In this document: positions 7,124 through 13,343 of the stretch, piece by piece
Position numbering within the stretch: the first letter of the stretch is position 1
How the letters are laid out: each line of letters opens with the position of its first letter
Assembly: GCA_023382875.1 (NCBI GenBank)
Contig: JAHDXH010000005.1
Coordinates: 1 to 56,483, forward strand
Source: Patescibacteria group bacterium
GTDB taxonomy: Bacteria; Patescibacteriota; Microgenomatia; UBA1400; PJMF01
Direction: 5' to 3'
Length of the DNA: 56,483 nucleotides
The notes under the pieces: model-generated
Seen by the model: only the letters and a program-made list of their open reading frames with translations
Told to the model about the DNA's origin: nothing
Databases searched by the model: none
Program-made: the position numbers and the translations under genes

Positions 7124-7558
7124 TTAACTAGCCAAAATTCCTTCAGCCCAAGTGGCGGCCTCGTTGACTCGGTCATCATCAATAAAACCATCGACTTTAT
7201 GTGGAGTACCAATCAAAGTAGCACCAAGTTCACGCAATTTAGCTTCAACTTTTTCTACAGCACCACAATAATGGATGTAACTAGTATCGCCAAGACCAAT
7301 CAAAGCAAAACGTCGACCCTCCACACCACTCAATTGATCCAAAAATTCTTCACATACCAAATTCATATTACCCTCATCCCAAGTTGAGGTAACAAAAATT
7401 ACCAAATCAAAATCTGCAAAATTTTCTCCTTTAGAGTTATCTGCATCTTTGACTTCAAATTGATGATCTGGATGAGCGGCAGCCATTTTTTCACTGAGTT
7501 GTTCGGATAACATGGCTGAGTTGCCACTCAAAGTTGCATAAAGGAATAAAATTTTCAT
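7124..7558 (-). CDS. fldA: flavodoxin
   Basis: Small FMN electron carrier (144 aa). The N-terminal phosphate-binding loop reads YATLSGNSAMLSE, followed by the acidic DADNSKGENFADFDLVIFVTSTW (FMN-flanking aromatic after TSTW) and the second flavin loop GLGDTSYIHYCGAVEKVE, all in the standard order of short-chain flavodoxins. It follows the dockerin gene's start by 17 nt on the same strand (upstream of it in transcription). The riboflavin kinase at 12006 could supply its FMN; this link is inference. Confidence 0.9.
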   Translation of the reverse strand: MKILFLYATLSGNSAMLSEQLSEKMAAAHPDHQFEVKDADNSKGENFADFDLVIFVTSTWDEGNMNLVCEEFLDQLSGVEGRRFALIGLGDTSYIHYCGAVEKVEAKLRELGATLIGTPHKVDGFIDDDRVNEAATWAEGILAS

Positions 7559-7631
7559 AATCCTATGGTACTGGAAACAGGACTTTTTGCAACTTATTAA
7601 CTTAAATAAGTAACTAATACATATTATGTGC

Positions 7632-7660
7632 TTGTTAAGCTTAATACGTAAAGATATGAT
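7632..7660 (+). promoter_or_regulatory. promoter of the 63-aa gene
   Basis: TTGTTA (7632-7637), a 17-bp spacer and TATGAT (7655-7660). It leaves a leader of about 32 nt containing AGGAG, so unlike many genes here this one uses a conventional leader. Confidence 0.65.
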
Positions 7661-7698
7661 TACCGACGTTGTTCGCTCTTACTAGGAGATCATTGAAA

Positions 7699-7890
7699 AT
7701 GCACTACGTAACTTACGGCGAGAAAACTGGTTTTGAAAATCGCACTCGAGGTTTTATTGGTGGCAATGGAGCCGACTCGAAAGCGAAATCCCTAATCGCG
7801 CAGGGTCATAAAATAGTCAGAGTGATGATGGGAAACCAGCTAGCTTGGGCTTACAACAATGGTGAGATTCACTACTATTCCAGACGGTGA
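7699..7890 (+). CDS. small hypothetical protein (63 aa), monocistronic
   Basis: Read from ATG 7699, which has AGGAG 10 nt upstream; a longer frame from 7669 would begin before the ribosome-binding site. The protein starts MHYVTYGEKTGFENRTRGF and has a central GNGADSKAKSLIAQGHKIVRV helix-strand segment and a Trp/Tyr-rich end (AWAYNNGEIHYYSRR). The shape is a small alpha/beta fold and no family is recognised. It has its own promoter and an intrinsic terminator immediately after the stop, so it is a complete transcription unit and very likely real. Confidence 0.65.
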   Translation: MHYVTYGEKTGFENRTRGFIGGNGADSKAKSLIAQGHKIVRVMMGNQLAWAYNNGEIHYYSRR

Positions 7891-7907
7891 CTCACTAGCA
7901 AACCACT

Positions 7908-7944
7908 AACAGCGGCATCGCTCACCAGCATGTCCGCTGTTTTT
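7908..7944 (+). terminator. intrinsic terminator after the 63-aa gene
   Basis: 8-bp stem AACAGCGG (7908-7915) with CCGCTGTT (7934-7941), followed by a T run to 7944. Confidence 0.8.
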
Positions 7945-7954
7945 ATAACTTCTT

Positions 7955-7983
7955 TTGGAGTCAATTTAGCCTTGGGGTATAAT
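7955..7983 (+). promoter_or_regulatory. promoter of tRNA-Arg/tRNA-Lys
   Basis: TTGGAG (7955-7960), a 17-bp spacer, TATAAT (7978-7983), ending 11 nt before tRNA-Arg. The -35 hexamer resembles that of tRNA-Phe (TTGGAA). Confidence 0.75.
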
Positions 7984-7994
7984 ATAGCAGTCAG

Positions 7995-8068
7995 GCACCA
8001 GTAGCTCAGCGGATTAGAGCGCCAGTCTTCGGAACTGGGCGTCGGGGGTTCGAGTCCCTCCTGGTGCA
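7995..8068 (+). tRNA. tRNA-Arg (anticodon TCG)
   Basis: Acceptor GCACCAG/CTGGTGC, D arm GCTCAGCGGATTAGAGC, anticodon stem CCAGT/ACTGG around CTTCGGA giving TCG, T loop GGTTCGAGTCC. CCA is not encoded. Confidence 0.96.
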
Positions 8069-8115
8069 CTTTTTTGTCTGGCCATGATAAAATTGCTCCT
8101 TCTAAAGACACAAAT

Positions 8116-8189
8116 GGGTCAGTAGCTCAGTCGGTTAGAGCACCTGCCTCTTAAGCAGGGTGTCGAGGGTTCGAGTCCCTCCTGACCCA
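8116..8189 (+). tRNA. tRNA-Lys (anticodon CTT)
   Basis: Acceptor GGGTCAG/CTGACCC, D arm GCTCAGTCGGTTAGAGC, anticodon stem CCTGC/GCAGG around CTCTTAA giving CTT. CCA is not encoded. 47 nt after tRNA-Arg and probably on the same transcript. Confidence 0.96.
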
Positions 8190-8258
8190 CATTTAATCTC
8201 AATCTCCCTCCTTCACCAATATTTTTTCAGCTGTTAAGATGTTTATGAGGTAAAAAAC

Positions 8259-8915
8259 ATGACCAACTACGATCACGGCTATAAACCTAGTTACATCGAA
8301 GGACCGAAAGGCCAGCTTCAAGAAACTCACTTTGACACTAGAGAAATGCTTGATGCGGTTCGCGACCATTTTGATATGCCCATGGCCAAATTTTTCACCT
8401 CTGGTTTACCAGAGAGGGGAGTACCAGCGCTTTCAGAATTAATTTTTGCCGCTTTTTCCAGAGAACCTGAGCGCTATATTGTCGAAGGCCACTTGGATGC
8501 CATAACTTTAATTGGTGACGTTTTACCAGATACTTTTAGAGTTGCTGCAGAAAATGAAGTTTTTGACCCAAAACTGGCCAAACGGATTTTTGATATCGCC
8601 GGTAGTGAAGGCATTGATACTGCTATTAGCTACGTCTTTAATGCTAAACCTTTTGGACCAGACACCACTAACGAAGGTGGCAAACTCAATGTCGACAATG
8701 ATCGTTTTAAAAACGATGGCTTAAACCACCCTGACACTGGCGAAAAGCTTTATAAAATCTGTCCCGGCTTTAGAGTTGCACAAGCCATCGAAAGACAGCT
8801 CGTCACTGCTTTTAGAAAAATTTTAATCCATCCAGAAGTTCAGGATTTAGATGTCACCTTACCCCCAGGTGTTTCCGTGGGCGACAGATGCAAAGACATC
8901 GTCCAATCTCTCTAA
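8259..8915 (+). CDS. hypothetical protein (218 aa)
   Basis: Begins MTNYDHGYKPSYIEGPKGQ behind a clear GAGGT ribosome-binding site. It is a soluble, mainly helical protein without signal peptide or membrane segment. Segments such as PALSELIFAAFSREPERYI, ISYVFNAKPFGPD and KICPGFRVAQAIERQLVTAF suggest a compact globular domain. The single Cys residues are isolated. I do not recognise the family. It is convergent with the SDR gene (20-nt gap) and lies downstream of two tRNAs, so context gives no functional hint. Confidence 0.72.
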   Translation: MTNYDHGYKPSYIEGPKGQLQETHFDTREMLDAVRDHFDMPMAKFFTSGLPERGVPALSELIFAAFSREPERYIVEGHLDAITLIGDVLPDTFRVAAENEVFDPKLAKRIFDIAGSEGIDTAISYVFNAKPFGPDTTNEGGKLNVDNDRFKNDGLNHPDTGEKLYKICPGFRVAQAIERQLVTAFRKILIHPEVQDLDVTLPPGVSVGDRCKDIVQSL

Positions 8916-8934
8916 ACTGAAGCTGTTTTTGAGC

Positions 8935-9735
8935 TTAGTTGAGCAAGTATCCGCCATCAACCACTATCTGAACACCAGTCATATAACTAGACATATCAGA
9001 GGCAAGGAACAAAACTACTTTACCAATATCGTCGGGAACACCCATTCTACCCATTGGGACATCCATTTTTTGATACTCTGGGAAACGCTCGGTAGTATTT
9101 TGTTTACCACCACTTTGCATCGATACCACTCCTGGAGTTAAAATTCCACCTGGAGCAACACTAGTGACAGTAATATTATCCTTGGCTAGTTCCAAAGCAA
9201 CATTCTTCATAAAGCCAAAAACTCCGTGTTTTGAAGCATCATAATGGGCCAAACCAACACTGGATGGATGCAGTGAGTCAATGGAAGTAATATTGATAAT
9301 TTTTCCTCCCTGACCACGCTTTTTCATTTCTTCTGAGACGTATTTGGTCATCAAAAAGACACCACGCAAGTTGGTAGCAATCACTTTGTCGAAATCAGCG
9401 CTTGTCATTGAAGCCAGAGGGTTGAAGGGGAAAATACCAGCGTTATTAACCAAAATATCAATATGTCCGTATTGATCCAAAACATCTTTAACTAACTCTT
9501 GAACTTCATCTTCTTTAGACACATCAGTCGAGGCACCAGTAGCCTCCCAACCCTTGGCGATTAATTCTTCGGCAGTTTTTTGAGCTTCTTCCAATCTACG
9601 ACCAGCAATCACAACCCTTGCACCAGCCTCAGCCAAACGATAAGCAATTCCAAAACCAATACCCGCCGCCCCACCAGTCACAATCGCTACTTTACCTGAT
9701 AAATCGAGGAGCCCGGCATGGGATGTAATTTGCAT
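8935..9735 (-). CDS. short-chain dehydrogenase/reductase (SDR)
   Basis: Classical NAD(P)-dependent SDR, 266 residues. The cofactor motif TGGAAGIGFG is near residue 20, the basic GRR after the second strand suggests NADP preference, and NNAGIFP, the catalytic Ser in NITSIDS and YDASKHG (catalytic Tyr and Lys) are in the usual spacing. The C-terminal MTGVQIVVDGGYLL is typical of FabG/glucose-dehydrogenase-like members. The substrate cannot be deduced, since no fatty acid synthesis genes are nearby. Minus strand, downstream of the hydrolase-like gene, separated by 42 nt. Confidence 0.9.
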   Translation of the reverse strand: MQITSHAGLLDLSGKVAIVTGGAAGIGFGIAYRLAEAGARVVIAGRRLEEAQKTAEELIAKGWEATGASTDVSKEDEVQELVKDVLDQYGHIDILVNNAGIFPFNPLASMTSADFDKVIATNLRGVFLMTKYVSEEMKKRGQGGKIINITSIDSLHPSSVGLAHYDASKHGVFGFMKNVALELAKDNITVTSVAPGGILTPGVVSMQSGGKQNTTERFPEYQKMDVPMGRMGVPDDIGKVVLFLASDMSSYMTGVQIVVDGGYLLN

Positions 9736-9777
9736 ATTAACCTAAGGATAAACCTTTTTGGATCTTTGTGCCAATTA

Positions 9778-11028
9778 TTAGGACTTAAAAGGAGGTGTTT
9801 GACTACGATTTAAAAGTTTTGCCCATTTTTGCACCATAAAATTATCTCGCTGATGACCAGCGCTCACTGTAAATTGAAGTCTCTTGCCATCACCTCTCAC
9901 AAAAGGCTTGTCTTGACCATGCCACCAATTTTTTAGTTTTGTACTAACAAGACTAATCACATCACCAAAAGTTGAAGTGGTGACATCACTTATGCCTTTG
10001 CGGACAAAAACGCGTTCATCAACAGAGGAGGGAGAAGCCTGAGCAATTTTTAATGCCTCGCTTAGAGCAACTTGTTTTTTAAGAGCCAATTGCTCAAAGT
10101 CTTCGCTGGGAACCGATTGGTCGAATTTTTTACTTAAAAAAGGATTAAGTTTGGCCAAAAAACCACTTTCACCACCATAAAGCTGCCTATAAGATGGATT
10201 AGTCAAATAAATTCTAGCTGCATCCAAACCAAACCCTAGTGGTAATTGCAGCGCTCTTATCACCCTCAACAACCGATTCTTATATTGATGATCGGCGGGG
10301 TTGTCCAATAAAACTTGCATTTTAGCTCTCTCGTCATCACTTAAACAATCGAGCGTTTCCATCGCAACTAAAGCCCCCATCGAAATTCCATCCAAACGCA
10401 AATAATCTACCTCCGGTAAAATTTCCCCAATATAGTCAGCCACTTGCTCACCATGTGCCTTAAAACCATCGTTTTTAACTCGTTCATGCCATTCTGGAGT
10501 AACGTGACCCCAATCCGAGTTAGCTGAACCAAAAACTCGAACTTCAATTTCTGGCAAAGTTTCACCTCTTCTCCAAGCTCCGACTAAGCGTGGCAAGTCA
10601 GCATAAGCTTGTTGGTAAACGTAGTCCCATAAAGTAAAAGGGTGACCAACGGGTGGAGGAGAAATGCCTGGTAAAAATAAAGTGGTGCGTCGCTCTGGTT
10701 TTGTCGCCAGCTCAGCAAGGTCGGAGCCCACGGCAACCTCTCGGCGCGGCACTTTCCCAGCTAAAATTTTCTCAAACAGTCTAGTCACATTTACAACAGT
10801 GACGGGAAAATCGGCTTCAGGTGTCCTTCTAACTTCAAAGTTTTCAATACCTTGACGGTCGATTTCAGAGGCGATTTCGACTATTAATTCAGCTGATTCT
10901 GGAGCCTCCAACCTAGCTTTCTTTTCCACTATTTCACGAAAATGACTAAAAAAACTAGATTTTAGTGGCTCTGTTTCTTTAGCCTCCAAAACACCACGAT
11001 GGGAAAAGTTACGCTCTATTCCAGGCAT
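9778..11028 (-). CDS. alpha/beta-hydrolase-like protein
   Basis: A 416-residue soluble protein. The nucleophile elbow GISMGALVAME (Ser near residue 216) follows a strand YLRLD. An oxyanion-type FLPGISPPPVGHP lies upstream, and a candidate catalytic His sits in VSAGHQRDNFM near the C-terminus. This order is consistent with an alpha/beta hydrolase; no signal peptide or lid-specific motif identifies a subfamily. The first 90 residues are charged and helical. Its ATG directly follows the stop of the gene at 11029-11304, so the two are translationally coupled. Function otherwise unknown. Confidence 0.55.
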   Translation of the reverse strand: MPGIERNFSHRGVLEAKETEPLKSSFFSHFREIVEKKARLEAPESAELIVEIASEIDRQGIENFEVRRTPEADFPVTVVNVTRLFEKILAGKVPRREVAVGSDLAELATKPERRTTLFLPGISPPPVGHPFTLWDYVYQQAYADLPRLVGAWRRGETLPEIEVRVFGSANSDWGHVTPEWHERVKNDGFKAHGEQVADYIGEILPEVDYLRLDGISMGALVAMETLDCLSDDERAKMQVLLDNPADHQYKNRLLRVIRALQLPLGFGLDAARIYLTNPSYRQLYGGESGFLAKLNPFLSKKFDQSVPSEDFEQLALKKQVALSEALKIAQASPSSVDERVFVRKGISDVTTSTFGDVISLVSTKLKNWWHGQDKPFVRGDGKRLQFTVSAGHQRDNFMVQKWAKLLNRSQTPPFKS

Positions 11029-11304
11029 TTATTCCTGCGTCTCTTGTTTTTTACTATTCAAATAAGCCTGACGATATTCTTTGGGAGTAGTGGGGTAAAA
11101 AATTCCATGCTCAGCCAAATGTTTGAGCTCAATGTCTGTGGCTCGACCCGCTCTAGCGTGACGAATCATCCGGGTAAATTGAAACTTTTTCCACCAACCA
11201 ACTTCTTGGGCTGTTGCCTGAGTTTCTTCATCTTTTGGTAGGTCATCTTTGGCTCGGCCCTCAACTTGATTGATGAATTTTGCGTACTCTGGATTTCTAG
11301 CCAT
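11029..11304 (-). CDS. small basic hypothetical protein (91 aa)
   Basis: Starts MARNPEYAKFINQVEGRAKD at ATG 11304. Eight further upstream residues are possible, but they would cross the -10 box. The protein is charged and helical, with EVGWWKKFQFTRMIRHARAG near the middle, and has no membrane segment or known domain. TATAAT (11314-11319 on the minus strand) ends 9 nt before the ATG, so the transcript is nearly leaderless. The stop is immediately followed by the start of the hydrolase-like gene, implying a two-gene operon. Confidence 0.65.
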   Translation of the reverse strand: MARNPEYAKFINQVEGRAKDDLPKDEETQATAQEVGWWKKFQFTRMIRHARAGRATDIELKHLAEHGIFYPTTPKEYRQAYLNSKKQETQE

Positions 11305-11321
11305 ATGACAGAGATTATAGC

Positions 11322-11353
11322 AAAACAAAAAGCCCAGTGATTTCTCACTGGGC
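11322..11353 (-). terminator. intrinsic terminator after the RRM gene
   Basis: 9-bp perfect stem GCCCAGTGA/TCACTGGGC (11332-11340 with 11345-11353, loop of four), followed on the minus strand by a T-rich run. It insulates the RRM gene from the next minus-strand unit, whose -10 box begins only a few nt further on. Confidence 0.85.
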
Positions 11354-11386
11354 CCAAAATATTGCTATTTTAAGTGACTAAATAAA

Positions 11387-11773
11387 TTAGTCGCGGTAGC
11401 CACCACGGCCACCACCACGGTTGTAACCACCTCGGTCACCACCACGGTTATTGTCGAAGCGACGTGGTTTAAAACCACCTCTGTCTTCTCTTGGCACTCT
11501 TGGCTTAGCTACGTTAACCACCATGTCGCGACCATTGAGGTCACTACCATGAAGGGCTTCGATAGCGGCTTGAGCTGCTTCTTCAGTAGTATATTCAACA
11601 AAACCAAAACCTTTTGATCTTCCTGAAAACTTGTCAGTTAACAAACTGACATTCACTAATTCACCATATTGAGAGAACATCTCGCGGAGATCTTCTTCAG
11701 TGGTGCTGAATGGCAAATTACCAACAAAGAGTTTTTTGTTATTCACCTCTTCTGGTTGAAAATTGTCGTTCAT
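11387..11773 (-). CDS. RRM-type RNA-binding protein with Gly/Arg-rich tail
   Basis: A 128-residue protein with one RNA recognition motif: RNP2 is KLFVGNLPF (residue 14 on) and RNP1 is KGFGFVEY (residue 55 on), with standard beta-alpha-beta spacing. The C-terminal 35 residues are an RGG-type tail (RGGYNRGGGRGGYRD). Bacterial proteins of this build (for example cyanobacterial Rbp) act in cold response and RNA binding, and a chaperone role is likely by analogy. The gene has its own promoter far upstream (TATAAT at 11940-11945, minus strand), a leader of about 160 nt, and a terminator. Translation may be controlled by a hairpin just before the ATG. Confidence 0.9.
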   Translation of the reverse strand: MNDNFQPEEVNNKKLFVGNLPFSTTEEDLREMFSQYGELVNVSLLTDKFSGRSKGFGFVEYTTEEAAQAAIEALHGSDLNGRDMVVNVAKPRVPREDRGGFKPRRFDNNRGGDRGGYNRGGGRGGYRD

Positions 11774-11945
11774 AAATTTGGCTTCTTTTTAAGTAAAGAA
11801 GCGTCCTACTTCCGGCGCCGAACACTAACTCGAGCGATGTGCGCCTAATTAATACTACAATCTCTATTAATTTCTTAATCTGAAAAAGTGGAAAAATTCG
11901 ACTATTCGATAGGTGAAATATAACTTAGATTGAGCCTTCATTATA
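11774..11945 (-). promoter_or_regulatory. long structured 5' leader and promoter of the RRM gene
   Basis: On the minus strand TATAAT at 11945-11940 would start a transcript with an untranslated leader of about 160 nt, unusual in this compact genome. Immediately before the ATG the leader can form GCTTCTTT/AAAGAAGC, an 8-bp hairpin that includes the only purine-rich (AGAAG) candidate ribosome-binding site. A GC-rich near-palindrome TTCCGGCGCCGAA lies about 45 nt further upstream. Confidence 0.5.
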
Positions 11946-12005
11946 CACCTCACTTGGGAAAATTGATAGTGGCAAAGCCAATTATCAAGGCTAAAATTAA
12001 CCGTC

Positions 12006-12362
12006 ATGATTTACACCTCCACCGTCCAAAAAGGCCAACAATTGGGCAGACAGATCAGTTTCCCAACACTCAATTTGGACCCTAATATTTTGCCCAGCAC
12101 ACAAAAACTTGGTGTTTACCAAGCCACAGTCATAGTGAATAAAAAAGAATATAAAGGTGTGTTATTTTTTGGACCCAAAAAAACCTTTGCGGAAATAACC
12201 AATGTTCTAGAAATCAACTTATTAGATTTTGATCAAGAGATTTATGGTCAAAGTGTATCTTTTACTTTAGGCAAATTTATTAGACCTGTTATCAAGTTTT
12301 CTTCTCTTGATGAACTTAAAAAACAAATCGCTAGAGACGTAAAGCTGGCTTGGCCAAATTAA
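12006..12362 (+). CDS. stand-alone riboflavin kinase
   Basis: Phosphorylates riboflavin to FMN. At 118 residues it corresponds to the C-terminal riboflavin kinase domain of bacterial RibF without the FAD synthetase half: GRQISFPTLNLD (substrate and Mg-binding FPTxN motif), LGVYQATVIV, a Glu before INLLDFDQEIYG (catalytic Glu region), and VSFTLGKFIRPVIKFSSLDEL. The -10 box TAAAAT at 11992-11997 ends 8 nt before the ATG. It is divergent from the RRM leader and convergent with the EamA gene. Implies uptake of riboflavin from outside; no rib genes are seen. Confidence 0.85.
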   Translation: MIYTSTVQKGQQLGRQISFPTLNLDPNILPSTQKLGVYQATVIVNKKEYKGVLFFGPKKTFAEITNVLEINLLDFDQEIYGQSVSFTLGKFIRPVIKFSSLDELKKQIARDVKLAWPN

Positions 12363-12374
12363 TTTTTTTCCTGA

Positions 12375-13280
12375 TTAAATCTTATCTTGGTTAAGCTGCG
12401 ACATTCTCCAAATTGAAAACAGCAAAGCACCTGCGGCTAAATATTGACTAGTAGCCAAGGTAGTTTTGTACAAAACCAAATCAATAATCACAGCGGTCAA
12501 AGGGAAAACTAATTCTAAAATGGTGGCGACCCCGACCTTAGTTTTTTTCAAACCTTTGTAATAAATCCACAACGCCAACATTCCAGTAGAAAGAGCAATT
12601 GTGATCAAGCGGCCAAACTGAGAAAGAGTCGGCAAGACCAAGCTCGCACTCTGACCCAAAACGAAAACTCCGATCAAGGACATCAAAGTAGTAAAGAAAA
12701 ATCTCAAACCAGTAATATAAGTATCAGAGTTATCCTTGAGGGCAAAACGAGAAACTGCAGTTGATGAACCCCAGGCAAAAGCTGCACCAACAGCGAATAA
12801 AGCCGCGATACCTGTCTGAGCGCCTGTCGCAAAGTTAACATCACCATCTGGGAAAGTGACAAAATAAGCTGCCACCAAGGCAAAACCAGCCCATACAAAG
12901 TGCTCTTTGCTAATTTTTTCTTTGAGCAAAACTACTCCGGCCAAAGTCGCAAAAATGGGCTGCAACTTTTGGAGCAAGAACACAACAGAAAAAGGAATAA
13001 ATTGCACTTTGAGCAAAGCAGTCGTAAACCATAACGTACCCAGCATTCCAGACAACATACTGACCCACAAAATAGCCAACCAACCAGAACGACTCAAAGT
13101 TTCTTTTTTAGCTGCGGCAAAAAGAGCCGGCAAAATTAAAATCAACCCAATTAAGTGCTCATAAAAAACAATGGTAATCGGAGGCAAAGAAAAAAGACTA
13201 CGTCTTAAGACACCATCTAGTCCCCACAGTACCGCTGCGATAACAATTAAAGTCGGGCCGTAGGAGAGAATTTTTTTCAT
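12375..13280 (-). CDS. EamA/DMT-family transporter
   Basis: Integral membrane protein with about ten predicted helices arranged as two EamA repeats (for example TLIVIAAVLWGLDGVLRRS at the start and AALFAVGAAFAWGSSTAVS in the second half). This drug/metabolite transporter family moves small metabolites, and the substrate cannot be told. I chose ATG 13280 (protein MKKILSYGPTL, 301 aa): the 9 residues before it would overlap the TATACT box at 13289-13294, which lies 8 nt upstream of this ATG. Divergent from secA with 63 bp between starts. Confidence 0.85.
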   Translation of the reverse strand: MKKILSYGPTLIVIAAVLWGLDGVLRRSLFSLPPITIVFYEHLIGLILILPALFAAAKKETLSRSGWLAILWVSMLSGMLGTLWFTTALLKVQFIPFSVVFLLQKLQPIFATLAGVVLLKEKISKEHFVWAGFALVAAYFVTFPDGDVNFATGAQTGIAALFAVGAAFAWGSSTAVSRFALKDNSDTYITGLRFFFTTLMSLIGVFVLGQSASLVLPTLSQFGRLITIALSTGMLALWIYYKGLKKTKVGVATILELVFPLTAVIIDLVLYKTTLATSQYLAAGALLFSIWRMSQLNQDKI

Positions 13281-13343
13281 CGGCGCCAAGTATAACAAAT
13301 CAGGCACTCGATAAAATAGCCATTTTTTGATATAACCTCAAAC

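Noticed and set aside
8072-8115. TAAAAT before tRNA-Lys considered as a separate promoter.
   Set aside because: No -35 element at a workable distance; co-transcription with tRNA-Arg 47 nt upstream is simpler.
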